Virus record (IMG/VR): IMGVR_UViG_3300027659_000055
Span: 1-46,530 of that record
Strand: one strand, 5' to 3'
DNA: 46,530 nucleotides
Origin: a virus
Positions 16,366 to 24,109 of this stretch are shown piece after piece (the first letter of the stretch is position 1; each line of letters opens with the position of its first letter). The translations under genes and the position numbers were made by a program. Below the pieces are notes generated by a model. It was not told where the DNA came from and ran no database searches. It saw only the letters and a list, made by a program, of their open reading frames with translations.

Positions 16366-17908
16366 GACTATTGCAAGACTAGATAATTTAGACAAAAACA
16401 AGCCTTCTGCAAGTAAGACTGACGACTTCTTATTTGAAGCAGATGTTGTAAAAAGTTTTGATGGAATTGACGCAAACTTTAAAAGAAGAATAACAAGGAT
16501 GAGTAAGGCTTACACGGGTCAAGATGGTGCTAAGTCTAAGCAACTTTTTCCAGAACAAGATATCACCACAGCCTATGGTCTTTTTGATGTAGTTCTTCCA
16601 CCATACAATTTAGATGAACTAGCATTTTTCTTTGATAACTCTTTTGCAAACCATGCTGCAATTAATGCAAAAGTTGCAAACACAGTAGGTCTTGGATATA
16701 ACTTTATTATGTCTGACATTGTTAAGGCAAGGATTGAAGAAATTGAAGATGTAAGCCAGAGAGTTAGAGCACAGAGAAAAGTTGAAAGAGCAAAGTCTGA
16801 ACTCACTAACTGGTTAGAAGAATTAAATGACGAAGATACTTTTACTCATGTTCTTGAAAAAGCTATGACAGATTATGAAGCAACTGGAAATGGTTACATT
16901 GAAATTGGTAGAAAGAATACTGGGGAGATTGGCTACATTGGTCACATTCCAGCAACAACCGTTCGTGTAAGAAGGCTTCGTGATGGGTATGTTCAAATTG
17001 TAAATCAAAGGGTAGTTTATTTTAAAAACTTTCAAGATAAAAAAACAGTAAATCCTGTTACCACAGATCCAAGACCAAATGAACTAATTCATATTAAAAA
17101 GTACAGTCCAAAGAACACATACTATGGTGTTCCAGATGTAGTTTCTGCAGCAACTTCTGTTGTTGGAGATCAACTTGCTGCAAGATATAATATTGATTAT
17201 TTTGAAAATAAAGCTGTCCCAAGATACATTGTTACCTTAAAGGGTGCAAAGCTTTCCTCTGATGCAGAAGATAAGTTGTTTAGATTCTTGCAGTCTGGTC
17301 TTCGTGGACAGAATCATAGAACACTTTACATTCCACTCCCTGGCGATGCTGCAGACAACAAGGTTGAATTTAAGATGGAGCCAGTTGAAAATGGTATTCA
17401 AGAAGGATCCTTTGATAAGTACAGAACTTCAAATGTTCATGACATCCTTATGGCACATCAAGTTCCTATCTCTAAGGTAGGATCGGATCCTGGAAGCTCA
17501 ATTGCATCTGCTCTTGTTTCAGACAGAACCTTTAAAGAACAAGTTGCAAGACCATCTCAAAAGAATTTAGAAAAAACAATCAACAAGCTTATTAAAGAAA
17601 AAACAGATATTCTGTTGCTAAAGTTTAACGAGCTAACTCTTACAGATGAAAATACTCAGAGTCAGATTGATGAAAGATATCTAAGAGCACAAGTTGTAGT
17701 TCCAAATGATATCAGACCAAGATTAGGATTACCAGTAATTCCGCAAGGAGATACTCCAGTAGTTATGACCCCTCAACAACGTGCAGAGCAAAATGCTCAA
17801 ATGGCTGGAACAAGAGAAAGAGATCAACAAAGAACCAATGAAGCATCTGATTCAACTTCTACCACAACAGGAAGAAATCCTGGTGGAGAAGGAAGATCAG
17901 TGCTATAA
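16352..17908 (+). CDS. Portal protein (PBSX-family type)
   Basis: A 518-residue protein that forms the ring at the capsid vertex through which DNA enters and to which the tail attaches. Typical portal features are PPYNLDELAFFFDNSFANH near 90-108, AKVANTVGLGYNFI, the YGVPDVVSAATSVVGDQ segment near 253-269, and YFENKAVPRYIVTLKG near 280-295. An RTSNVHDILMAHQVPIS clip/stem region near 358-374 follows. The C-terminal 50 residues are Gln/Thr/Ser-rich and disordered. The start at 16352 overlaps the preceding gene; an ATG at 16358 is an alternative two codons later. No terminase gene is found beside it in this window. Confidence 0.9.
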   Translation: MEMTETIARLDNLDKNKPSASKTDDFLFEADVVKSFDGIDANFKRRITRMSKAYTGQDGAKSKQLFPEQDITTAYGLFDVVLPPYNLDELAFFFDNSFANHAAINAKVANTVGLGYNFIMSDIVKARIEEIEDVSQRVRAQRKVERAKSELTNWLEELNDEDTFTHVLEKAMTDYEATGNGYIEIGRKNTGEIGYIGHIPATTVRVRRLRDGYVQIVNQRVVYFKNFQDKKTVNPVTTDPRPNELIHIKKYSPKNTYYGVPDVVSAATSVVGDQLAARYNIDYFENKAVPRYIVTLKGAKLSSDAEDKLFRFLQSGLRGQNHRTLYIPLPGDAADNKVEFKMEPVENGIQEGSFDKYRTSNVHDILMAHQVPISKVGSDPGSSIASALVSDRTFKEQVARPSQKNLEKTINKLIKEKTDILLLKFNELTLTDENTQSQIDERYLRAQVVVPNDIRPRLGLPVIPQGDTPVVMTPQQRAEQNAQMAGTRERDQQRTNEASDSTSTTTGRNPGGEGRSVL

Positions 17909-17909
17909 T
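17901..17909 (+). promoter_or_regulatory. Possible extended -10, TGC-TATAAT
   Basis: The element overlaps the portal stop codon and lies about 50 bases before the protease start. No -35 match is seen. A short palindrome (ACAATATTGT, 17913-17922) follows and could be an operator or chance. The hexamer is partly forced by the Val-Leu-stop codons, so confidence is low. Confidence 0.3.
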
Positions 17910-17957
17910 ATAACAATATTGTAAACATATAAAAAATACATATATAATAGGAATAAG

Positions 17958-19355
17958 ATGTCTGCTTTAAACAAGGCTCATTGGACTTCGGACAACGATG
18001 ATATCAAGTTGTCTATGCCAATCGCCAAAATAGATGAAGAGCGTAGAACCGTTTCTGGATTTGCCACGCTTGATAACATTGACAAACAATCTGACATAGT
18101 TCCTACAGATGTTAGCATCAAAGCTTTTGAAATGTTCCGTGGAAATTTAAGAGAAATGCACCAGCCAATCGCTGTTGGCAAGGTAGTTAATTTTAGACAA
18201 GAAAAGTTTTTTGACAAGAGCACAGACAGACTATATAATGGTGTCTATGTAGATGCTTACATTTCTAAGGGTGCTCAAGATACTTGGGAAAAAGTTCTTG
18301 ATGGAACTTTGACAGGTTTTTCAATTGGTGGAGTAATTAAGGAAGCTGAAAATTCCTGGGATGAAAATGTTGAAAAAACAATTAGAATTGTAAAAGATTA
18401 TGAACTTCAAGAGCTATCTTTAGTAGACAATCCTGCAAATCAATTTGCAAATGTTGTGTCTATTCAGAAGATTGATAAAGATGCTCAAATTGATGGTATA
18501 ATTGCAAAAGCAGATCTTGAAAATGTCTACTGGTGTGAGAATGACGGTCTTGTCAGACTCTCAGAAGTTGAAGATTCAAGTTGCCCTTCATGTGAAGTTA
18601 GCATGAAGAATATTGGTTTCGTAGAGACAAAGGATACAGAAAAAGCTATGACAGTTAAGTCACTTTTAAATAAGTTTATTGGTGTTACAGACCTAGCTAA
18701 ATCTGATGACGTTTCCGAAACCCCAGAGACTTCAGGCGAAACGTCTGAAACAGCGATTGACAATAATGCGTCAATTGTAGAAAACAATATAGAGGAGGAG
18801 AACAACGTGTCAGAAGAAAATACAGTAGTAGAAGAGACCGTTGAAGAAGTTGCAGCTGAAGAAGTTGCTGCTGAAGCTCCTGCCGAAGAAACCGTAGAAA
18901 AGTCAGTTGACGCAGTTGACGCTGTTGAGGAAACAGTAGTTAAGTCTGCTGATCCAGAAGAAGCACCTGCAGAAGATGTTGCAGACGAAGATGCTTCCGA
19001 TGACGTTGAAGTTGAAAAGTCTGTTGCTGAAGCTAGTGCAACTGATTCTGAGCTTGTAAAAGCTGTTGACGAAATTAAGGTTTCAGTAACAGAGGCAGTG
19101 AGTGAACTTGTTTCAACAATTAAGTCACTAAATGAAGAGATTGTAGACCTTAAAAAGGGTCACGCCACAGTAGCAGAAGAAGTTGCTGGAGTAAGAGGCA
19201 GTCTTGAAGAGTTTGGAAAGCGTGTAGATGGTCTAGAAGACGATACCGCTGTCCGTAAGTCTGGCGATCTTGGCGGGATCGTTCAGGGAACAAAAATACA
19301 AAAAGGGTCTATGTGGGGTGGACGTTTCCTAAATTCCGCTGACCTATATCATTAA
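17958..19355 (+). CDS. HK97-type prohead protease with zinc-like insert and C-terminal scaffold domain
   Basis: A 465-residue fusion. The N-terminal 170 residues form a U35-type prohead protease: SMPIAKIDEERRTVSGFAT near 19-37, catalytic His H68 in REMHQP, nucleophile Ser S122 in LTGFSIGG, and the ELQELSLVDNPAN strand at 149-161. A short cysteine-bearing segment follows (C193, C209, C212; YWCEN and SCPSC) that may bind zinc. Residues 250-350 are Glu/Val/Ala-rich and disordered. Residues about 355-440 form a coiled coil (AVSELVSTIKSLNEEIVDL), which looks like a scaffold. The protease would remove scaffold and capsid N-termini during maturation. An internal start at 18807 could release the scaffold part separately. 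Confidence 0.88.
   Translation: MSALNKAHWTSDNDDIKLSMPIAKIDEERRTVSGFATLDNIDKQSDIVPTDVSIKAFEMFRGNLREMHQPIAVGKVVNFRQEKFFDKSTDRLYNGVYVDAYISKGAQDTWEKVLDGTLTGFSIGGVIKEAENSWDENVEKTIRIVKDYELQELSLVDNPANQFANVVSIQKIDKDAQIDGIIAKADLENVYWCENDGLVRLSEVEDSSCPSCEVSMKNIGFVETKDTEKAMTVKSLLNKFIGVTDLAKSDDVSETPETSGETSETAIDNNASIVENNIEEENNVSEENTVVEETVEEVAAEEVAAEAPAEETVEKSVDAVDAVEETVVKSADPEEAPAEDVADEDASDDVEVEKSVAEASATDSELVKAVDEIKVSVTEAVSELVSTIKSLNEEIVDLKKGHATVAEEVAGVRGSLEEFGKRVDGLEDDTAVRKSGDLGGIVQGTKIQKGSMWGGRFLNSADLYH
18793..18809 (+). promoter_or_regulatory. Internal perfect Shine-Dalgarno and GTG start inside the protease gene
   Basis: AGGAGG at 18793-18798 is followed eight bases later by an in-frame GTG (18807). 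It is built from three consecutive GAG codons for Glu, although Glu is mostly GAA in the surrounding sequence. This supports selection for ribosome binding rather than for protein sequence. Confidence 0.65.
18807..19355 (+). CDS. Probable nested scaffold protein (in-frame internal start)
   Basis: The same reading frame as the protease, starting at V284 and giving 182 residues. It contains the acidic Glu/Val/Ala-rich stretch, the coiled coil and the Gly-rich C-terminus that ends WGGRFLNSADLYH, without the protease domain. This is the arrangement of lambda C/Nu3, where a scaffold is made from an internal start in the protease gene. Scaffold is needed in many more copies than protease, and the ribosome site here is stronger than that of the full-length gene (AATAGGAAT). 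The major capsid gene follows after 24 bases. The motif is seen in the sequence; the separate product is an inference. Confidence 0.6.
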   Translation: MSEENTVVEETVEEVAAEEVAAEAPAEETVEKSVDAVDAVEETVVKSADPEEAPAEDVADEDASDDVEVEKSVAEASATDSELVKAVDEIKVSVTEAVSELVSTIKSLNEEIVDLKKGHATVAEEVAGVRGSLEEFGKRVDGLEDDTAVRKSGDLGGIVQGTKIQKGSMWGGRFLNSADLYH

Positions 19356-19379
19356 GAGAAACTGGAGGTGAAATAAAAA

Positions 19380-20375
19380 ATGACAGAAAACAATGAAATT
19401 TTAGAAAAAGCGGCTGCAGCTGGTACTATCGCATCTGGTGGTATTGGTGGAGTAAGCACTCCAGCAGCTGGAATTCTTGACAATACTAACCCAGTTGGTG
19501 ATCTAGTGTCTGATGGCGGTATTTTGCAGCCTGAACAGTCACGTCAGTTTATCGAGTATATCTTTGAACAGCAGGTACTAGCACAAGACGGGCGTAGAGT
19601 CACGATGAGAGCTAACACAACTGAACTTGAAAAGATGAATGTTGGAGAGCGTGTAATTCGTGCAGCAGCCCAGGCTGATGCAACCTACACAAATGCTGAT
19701 GTTCAGTTTACCAAGGTATCACTAACCACCAAGAAGATTCGTCTTGACTGGGAAGTATCTAGCGAAGCTCTTGAAGATAATATCGAAGGTGCAGGTCTTG
19801 AGGATCACTTGGTCCGTACAATGACTCGTGCGTTTGCTAACGATCTTGAAGATCTAGCTATCAATGGTACAGGAACTGGTACAAACAGCTTCCTTAACAT
19901 CCTTGAAGGCTTCGTTTCAATCGAAGCTGATGGTAATTCAGCAACTTATGGTACAGACATTGAAGACTTGCAGGGACTTGTTCTTGCAATGCCTCGTAAG
20001 TACCGTGGCTCTCGTTCGAACATGAAGTTCTACGCAGATACTGAAACCGTTGCTGCAATCATCAACGGTCTTGGTTCTTCGGGTAACTTGAATTCCGAGC
20101 GTATTGTTGAGCGTGTAATCGATGGTGTTGCTCCTGCAACCCTTGGTGCACCAATTCAGTACCGTGTTCTAGGTCTTCCATTAGTTGAAGTTCCTTTGAT
20201 GCCAGCTGGTTATGTATCACTTACATTCCCAGAAAACCGCATTTGGGGCTTCCAGAGAGACGTAACAGTACACCGTGAATTCAAGCCAAAGAAGGACACT
20301 GTAGAATATACAGTATTCCTACGCTTTGGTGTTGCAATCGAAGAAACCGATGCAGTAGCATTCATGCAAGACTAA
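19380..20375 (+). CDS. Major capsid protein, HK97 fold
   Basis: A 331-residue protein forming the icosahedral shell. The N-terminal 45 residues are Ala/Gly-rich and probably cleaved or flexible. It then shows SRQFIEYIFEQQVLAQDGRR near 54-73, TKVSLTTKKIRLDWEVSSE at about 110-128 (E-loop/P-domain type strand and spine helix), AFANDLEDLAINGTGTG near 151-167, and a C-terminal DVTVHREFKPKKDTVEYTV strand, as in many HK97-like capsids. A GGAGG ribosome site precedes the ATG. Codon use differs from the fibre genes, with many CGT, AAC, TTC and ATC codons, consistent with very high expression. A strong hairpin follows. It lies directly after the protease/scaffold gene. Confidence 0.92.
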   Translation: MTENNEILEKAAAAGTIASGGIGGVSTPAAGILDNTNPVGDLVSDGGILQPEQSRQFIEYIFEQQVLAQDGRRVTMRANTTELEKMNVGERVIRAAAQADATYTNADVQFTKVSLTTKKIRLDWEVSSEALEDNIEGAGLEDHLVRTMTRAFANDLEDLAINGTGTGTNSFLNILEGFVSIEADGNSATYGTDIEDLQGLVLAMPRKYRGSRSNMKFYADTETVAAIINGLGSSGNLNSERIVERVIDGVAPATLGAPIQYRVLGLPLVEVPLMPAGYVSLTFPENRIWGFQRDVTVHREFKPKKDTVEYTVFLRFGVAIEETDAVAFMQD

Positions 20376-20391
20376 TTATAGTCACAATTGG

Positions 20392-20417
20392 AGGGGAGGC
20401 ATTAATTTGTCTCCCCT
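20392..20417 (+). terminator. Hairpin after the capsid gene
   Basis: A nine-pair stem (AGGGGAGGC with GTCTCCCCT, one G-U pair) closes an eight-base loop ATTAATTT. The tail after it is only moderately T-rich, so it may be a weak terminator or an mRNA 3'-end stabiliser that raises capsid mRNA over downstream genes. The same loop sequence recurs in the hairpin at 24025. Confidence 0.65.
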
Positions 20418-20432
20418 TCATCTATTTATGAA

Positions 20433-20441
20433 TGATATAAT
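20433..20441 (+). promoter_or_regulatory. Extended -10 element TGA-TATAAT
   Basis: This lies in the gap after the capsid hairpin and 14 bases before the ATG at 20456. It would restart transcription for the connector genes. An overlapping TATAGA (20444-20449) lies exactly six bases before the ATG, and no ribosome site is visible, so a leaderless start is another possibility. Confidence 0.45.
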
Positions 20442-20455
20442 AATATAGATGCATT

Positions 20456-20647
20456 ATGGAAAAAGTTAAGAATGATTTAGTTTGTTTATTTGTAGAAAAT
20501 GCAAGTGTCTATGAAAAAACTCTTGGCAAACTTAATAAAGGGTATAATGTTGTAAGTAAAAAAGATGCTGATGTATGGGTTAGCAAGTTCCCTAAAATTA
20601 GAGTCACATCTCCAGAGGAGGTAGCCGAAGTTTTCGGTGTTAAATAA
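20456..20647 (+). CDS. Small protein following capsid, unknown function
   Basis: A 63-residue protein (MEKVKNDLVCLFVENASVYEK) that ends DVWVSKFPKIRVTSPEEVAEVFGVK. The C-terminal KIRVTSPEEVAEVFG segment resembles short helix-forming tails of small proteins encoded after the capsid gene in several siphoviruses, but I cannot assign a function. No ribosome site is evident; an extended -10 lies just upstream. Its stop overlaps the next start, so it is coupled to the connector gene. It might be a minor head or neck component. Confidence 0.55.
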   Translation: MEKVKNDLVCLFVENASVYEKTLGKLNKGYNVVSKKDADVWVSKFPKIRVTSPEEVAEVFGVK

Positions 20648-21519
20648 TGGAAGTTTTAAGAATTAATGGGAGTGTCCCAACAGTTTCGTTTTCAGACCTT
20701 GTTCCAAGTGGTGTTTATACTATTGAATATTCTGACCTTTTAACAGACGAAACATTTTCAGCAAGTGCTTCAGCAAACGGTTCTGGAGATATTACCTTCA
20801 CACTTGATAATAAGTACATCTCGTATGATGGAAATTTAGAGGCAAGAGTTCTTGACACATATGATGAAGAAGTAATTGTTACAAATATTGATGTTCTAAG
20901 ACCATACTGTGACATCTATTCTCTAGCAACCGAATTAAATAAAACAGTTGCTCAAATAAAAGAAATGGAAAGAATTGCGAGATATATTGTAGATTCTGAA
21001 ACATTCGGTGGATTTAAGTTTGTAAAAAAACAAAAAGAAGTAGTTGGAATGGGATCTGACTACCTTGTTATTGATGAAAAAATTTATAAGTTATACAAGT
21101 TGTATGAAAACCTTGAACTAGTTTATGATGTAGATGCAGCAACAAATGATCAAGAGTTTGAAATTTCAAAAGACAAGACTTCTATTGTTTTGACTCAAAC
21201 AGAAACAAATAGAGTAAATTATAATAGAGTTTGGAGAGATAGATATCTAGATGTAGATTTTGCAGATGGATTTGAATACCTTGTTGATGCAGATTTTGGA
21301 TGGAAAGTAATTCCTCAAGATATTCAGGAAGCAACAAGACTACTAGTTTCTGATATATCAAGCGACAATATGAGATATGTTAACAAGTATATTGAGTCAT
21401 TTGATAATGATGATTTTAAGATTAAGTTTGCAAAGAACTTTAATGCTAGTACAGGAAATCTTGTAGTAGATAGAATTTTACAAAAGTATAAGAATAACAT
21501 CCGTCTTGGGGTGTTATAA
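20647..21519 (+). CDS. Head-tail connector (adaptor) protein with N-terminal beta domain
   Basis: A 290-residue protein. Residues 1-85 form a beta-rich Ig-like domain (VYTIEYSDLLTDETFSASAS, DITFTLDNKYISYDG). The rest is mixed helical: LATELNKTVAQIKEMERIARYIVDSETFGGF near 93-125, an ISKDKTSIVL strand, and a C-terminal helix-rich part (QDIQEATRLLVSD). A position right after the capsid and an alpha-helical bundle fit adaptors that plug onto the portal ring. The extra N-terminal domain is unusual for that family. It overlaps both neighbours by one base (TAATG). Function inferred mainly from order. Confidence 0.6.
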   Translation: MEVLRINGSVPTVSFSDLVPSGVYTIEYSDLLTDETFSASASANGSGDITFTLDNKYISYDGNLEARVLDTYDEEVIVTNIDVLRPYCDIYSLATELNKTVAQIKEMERIARYIVDSETFGGFKFVKKQKEVVGMGSDYLVIDEKIYKLYKLYENLELVYDVDAATNDQEFEISKDKTSIVLTQTETNRVNYNRVWRDRYLDVDFADGFEYLVDADFGWKVIPQDIQEATRLLVSDISSDNMRYVNKYIESFDNDDFKIKFAKNFNASTGNLVVDRILQKYKNNIRLGVL

Positions 21520-21992
21520 TGCTTTTCAACTCATCACTTGATGACATTCTTTATCCAATGACTGCTGACATTTACTATGCAGTAGAAACACAATCTGAAT
21601 ATGGAAATATGACAAGAACTTGGCAATTTGATAGAACTGTTAATTGCTCAGCAATTACCGCTACTTCTGGAGTGCTAACTGCAGAACTCAGGGTAAAAGA
21701 TAAATTTTTAGATTATGAATCTTCACTATTTTTTAGAACAAATGAAGACATAAGAAAGAGCACTTCTGGAAAATACTATCCAATAACAGCAACTGCAGTT
21801 ACAAATATGAGAGATCCAAATGGGGATCCAGTATGGATTAATACAGAAAATCTTAAAACAAAGGCTGAAACTGTAAAGACAAAGTATGAAGTAAAAACAA
21901 TTATTCCAAGCTTTGATATGTTCCATAACATTGGAATGTATAGAGTATTTTTAAATCGTTCAGCAAATCAAAAGTGGGACATACCAGAATGA
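21519..21992 (+). CDS. Head-tail closure (stopper-like) neck protein
   Basis: A 157-residue beta-rich protein. It contains DDILYPMTADIYYAVETQSEYGNMTRTW near the N-terminus, which is the usual opening of small stopper-type neck proteins (xxYYGxxxxxW), and a C-terminal TIIPSFDMFHNIGMYRVFLN. It would seal the connector and keep DNA in the head until tail joining. Its order between adaptor and tail-completion genes is standard. Its start is coupled by TAATG, and its stop overlaps the next ATG. Confidence 0.55.
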   Translation: MLFNSSLDDILYPMTADIYYAVETQSEYGNMTRTWQFDRTVNCSAITATSGVLTAELRVKDKFLDYESSLFFRTNEDIRKSTSGKYYPITATAVTNMRDPNGDPVWINTENLKTKAETVKTKYEVKTIIPSFDMFHNIGMYRVFLNRSANQKWDIPE

Positions 21993-22681
21993 TAAGAGCA
22001 AGAATTAAAGGTGACAATGTTGTAAAAATGCTTAAAAACTCTGTTGAGTATTCTAGTGCCTTTGCTGCAGAATTAAAAAGAAATCAAGATACTTTAAATA
22101 GAAAACTTGGAGAAGAATCAATTGATGCTTTTTACGAATATCTTGATGGTCTTGCAAGATCTCATCCAGGAATGCTTCACCATGTTTATGAATGGGGAGA
22201 AGTTGGAGATCCTATGGGAAGACTATTTGACTTAACAATGTCTAGCAATAAAACATCTGCAGTTATTGATGCTGAATTTTTAGAGTCTAGAGTGCCATCT
22301 CCAACATCAACAGAGCCATTTTATGACAAGGCAGAAATTATGGAAGAAGGAAGAACTGTAACAATTAATCAGGTAGAAGCAAAAGCACTATTCTTTGAAT
22401 CTGATGGAGAAGAGTTTTTTAGAAGTGGTCCAATAGTTATTGCAAATCCTGGTGGAGAAGCAACAAGAGGATCTTTCTTAAAAGCATTTGATGAATTCTA
22501 TGGATCATATTTTACAGAAGTTCATCTAAAAGCAATTAGATTCTATCAATACTTTCAGAACCCAAGAGTCTTTGAAACATATTTTGCTTCTGCAACAAAA
22601 GGTGGAGCTTCAGCAAAAGGTAAAAAGGCAGCACTATCATGGATTATGAATGCACCAGGAGGTAGTTATGGTAGTATATAG
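21989..22681 (+). CDS. Neck / tail completion protein (gp10-like position)
   Basis: A 230-residue protein. The chosen ATG gives MIRARIKGDNVVKML and overlaps the previous stop (ATGA); an upstream GTG at 21974 lies within the previous gene and was not used. The protein has an N-terminal helix (VVKMLKNSVEYSSAFAAELKR) and a charged middle with HPGMLHHVYEWGEVGDPMG near 57-75. Its C-terminus ends in a Gly/Ala/Lys-rich stretch (TKGGASAKGKKAALSW). Position and size match neck proteins that join head and tail in HK97-like phages. No diagnostic motif was found, so the name rests on gene order. Confidence 0.5.
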   Translation: MIRARIKGDNVVKMLKNSVEYSSAFAAELKRNQDTLNRKLGEESIDAFYEYLDGLARSHPGMLHHVYEWGEVGDPMGRLFDLTMSSNKTSAVIDAEFLESRVPSPTSTEPFYDKAEIMEEGRTVTINQVEAKALFFESDGEEFFRSGPIVIANPGGEATRGSFLKAFDEFYGSYFTEVHLKAIRFYQYFQNPRVFETYFASATKGGASAKGKKAALSWIMNAPGGSYGSI

Positions 22682-23249
22682 ACCAGAAAATATTATTAAC
22701 CTTTATGTTTGGGAGCAGTTTAAAACTCATGCTCCAGCATTCTACAATCTATATGGTCCAACCTCTGGTGGTCCAGATATTGTTCCTTTTTTTCCTGCCC
22801 CAGCAAACAACCTTCCAACTGCAGTAATTGACAATGACTTGCCATATGTTATGTTTGATAAGTTCAGTAGAGTCCGTGGAGGCTATAAATATTTCTACCC
22901 TATCAAGACTGACCAAATGAGATATACAATCGTTGGTGGCTCTCTGTACGACATTAACAGGAACCAGCAGGATAGGTACGCAACTACTATAAATCTTACA
23001 AGTCTTATTCAAAGCATATTGGACAGGGAAGATGATGCTGCAAGAGATATTAATGAATTTACTAAAACTCTTCCAGGATATAACGATCCTAACTACCCAG
23101 AATTAAGCAAATATTACTTTCATTGTGTAAACGTCTACCAGTCTGGATTTACAGATACCCAACAGGATGTATCTGATTTTATGGAATATAACCCTACAAG
23201 AGACCTTATTATTAAGTATGACTATCATTCTAAACAATTTAATGAATGA
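22668..23249 (+). CDS. Tail terminator-like protein
   Basis: A 193-residue protein. Start chosen at the ATG with a perfect AGGAGG five bases upstream, giving MVVYRPENIINLYVWEQF; an earlier in-frame ATG at 22650 lacks a ribosome site. It overlaps the previous gene by 14 bases. Features include DLPYVMFDKFSRVRGGYKYFYP (interrupted by loops), QDRYATTINLTSLIQSILDRED and a C-terminal FMEYNPTRDLIIKYDYHS. It lies immediately before the major tail protein, where tail terminators normally sit; these cap the finished tail tube and bind the neck. The assignment is from position and size. Confidence 0.5.
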   Translation: MVVYRPENIINLYVWEQFKTHAPAFYNLYGPTSGGPDIVPFFPAPANNLPTAVIDNDLPYVMFDKFSRVRGGYKYFYPIKTDQMRYTIVGGSLYDINRNQQDRYATTINLTSLIQSILDREDDAARDINEFTKTLPGYNDPNYPELSKYYFHCVNVYQSGFTDTQQDVSDFMEYNPTRDLIIKYDYHSKQFNE

Positions 23250-23262
23250 TAAAAACTAGATG

Positions 23263-23268
23263 TATACT
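23263..23268 (+). promoter_or_regulatory. Possible -10 (TATACT) ahead of the major tail gene
   Basis: TATACT preceded by TG (no spacer base) lies in the 79-base intergenic gap, 61 bases before the ATG of the major tail protein. There is no strong -35. The gap otherwise holds only the ribosome site. Confidence 0.3.
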
Positions 23269-23328
23269 TAAACTAGGAAACGCCAATACCCTACAAATTT
23301 TAAGACTAAAAGTGAGGTGTAAAAAAAT

Positions 23329-23997
23329 ATGGCTACTCGTGGAAATTCCAATCAAATTATTGTTGGTGCAGCACAGCTTTTCGTATCCAACTCTGGTCCA
23401 CTACAGTGGAGCGGAAGTGCATATAACTTCTCAGGAAGTGGAAGCGTAAGCAGCATCCCAGCTTTCGTAGATGGAACTTTATATGCAGATACAGTTGAAG
23501 CAGCTTCAGCAAGCTGGAGAAACGTAGGCTACACCATGAACGGTTTGGAAGTACAATTCCAACCAGACTTTGGTGAGGTACAGGTTGATCAACTTCTTGA
23601 CGTTGCTAAGCTTTACAAGCAAGGTATGCAGGTGAACATGGTTACAGCATTTGCTGAAGCTACACTTGAAAATCTTGTTGTTGCAGTTGCAACTTCAGAT
23701 TCTAACTACAACGATGCAGATCCAGATGAACTAACACTTAACCTCTCAGCAGGTGATCTAGGTGAAGTTCCTTTGGAACGTGCACTTATCGCTGTTGGTC
23801 CAGGTTCTGGTGATCCTTCGGCAACTGGTTCAGATCAGGTTGAGCGTGTCTATGTTGCACACCGTGCTCTATCTATTGATAGCGTAACTGTGTCAGCAAA
23901 GCGTGATACTCCTTCTATGTATGAAGTATCATTCCGTTTGCTTCCAACTTCTAACGGTTCATACGGTAAGATTGTTGACCGTGTAAAGGGTGCATAA
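23329..23997 (+). CDS. Major tail (tube) protein
   Basis: A 222-residue protein that stacks into the tail tube. The N-terminus is MATRGNSNQIIVGAAQLFV, then GYTMNGLEVQFQPDFGEVQVDQ near 67-88, VDQLLDVAKLYKQGMQVNM, and SVTVSAKRDTPSMYEVSFRL near the C-terminus, a tube-protein strand order. Codon use is shifted toward CGT, AAC and TTC, as in the capsid gene, which fits high expression. A GTGAGGTG ribosome site lies upstream in a 79-base gap, and an intrinsic terminator follows. Only one such gene and no sheath gene were found, which indicates a non-contractile tail. Confidence 0.85.
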   Translation: MATRGNSNQIIVGAAQLFVSNSGPLQWSGSAYNFSGSGSVSSIPAFVDGTLYADTVEAASASWRNVGYTMNGLEVQFQPDFGEVQVDQLLDVAKLYKQGMQVNMVTAFAEATLENLVVAVATSDSNYNDADPDELTLNLSAGDLGEVPLERALIAVGPGSGDPSATGSDQVERVYVAHRALSIDSVTVSAKRDTPSMYEVSFRLLPTSNGSYGKIVDRVKGA

Positions 23998-24022
23998 CCT
24001 AATATAATTTAATAATAGAAAG

Positions 24023-24062
24023 TGCCCACTCTCATTAATTTGGGGGTGGGTAATTTCTTTTG
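24023..24062 (+). terminator. Intrinsic terminator after the major tail gene
   Basis: A nine-pair stem (CCCACTCTC with GGGGGTGGG, two G-T pairs), extended by one further pair outside it, closes the same eight-base ATTAATTT loop as the hairpin after the capsid gene. It is followed by a T-rich tail (AATTTCTTTT). It would limit read-through from the very abundant tube-protein message into the chaperone and tape measure genes. Confidence 0.8.
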
Positions 24063-24075
24063 TAGAAGCCTTTTA

Positions 24076-24084
24076 TGCTATAAT
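24076..24084 (+). promoter_or_regulatory. Extended -10 promoter TGC-TATAAT
   Basis: A consensus -10 with TGn extension lies directly after the terminator and 25 bases before the chaperone ATG, with AGGAGG between. A terminator followed by a new promoter indicates a separate transcription unit starting here. Confidence 0.6.
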
Positions 24085-24109
24085 TAAATATATTCTACAG
24101 GAGGAATAA

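Noticed and set aside
21512-21520. TGT-TATAAT extended -10 look-alike at the junction of two neck genes
   Set aside because: It is produced by the codons Val-Leu-stop followed by the overlapping ATG; there is no -35 and no intergenic space, so it is most likely accidental.
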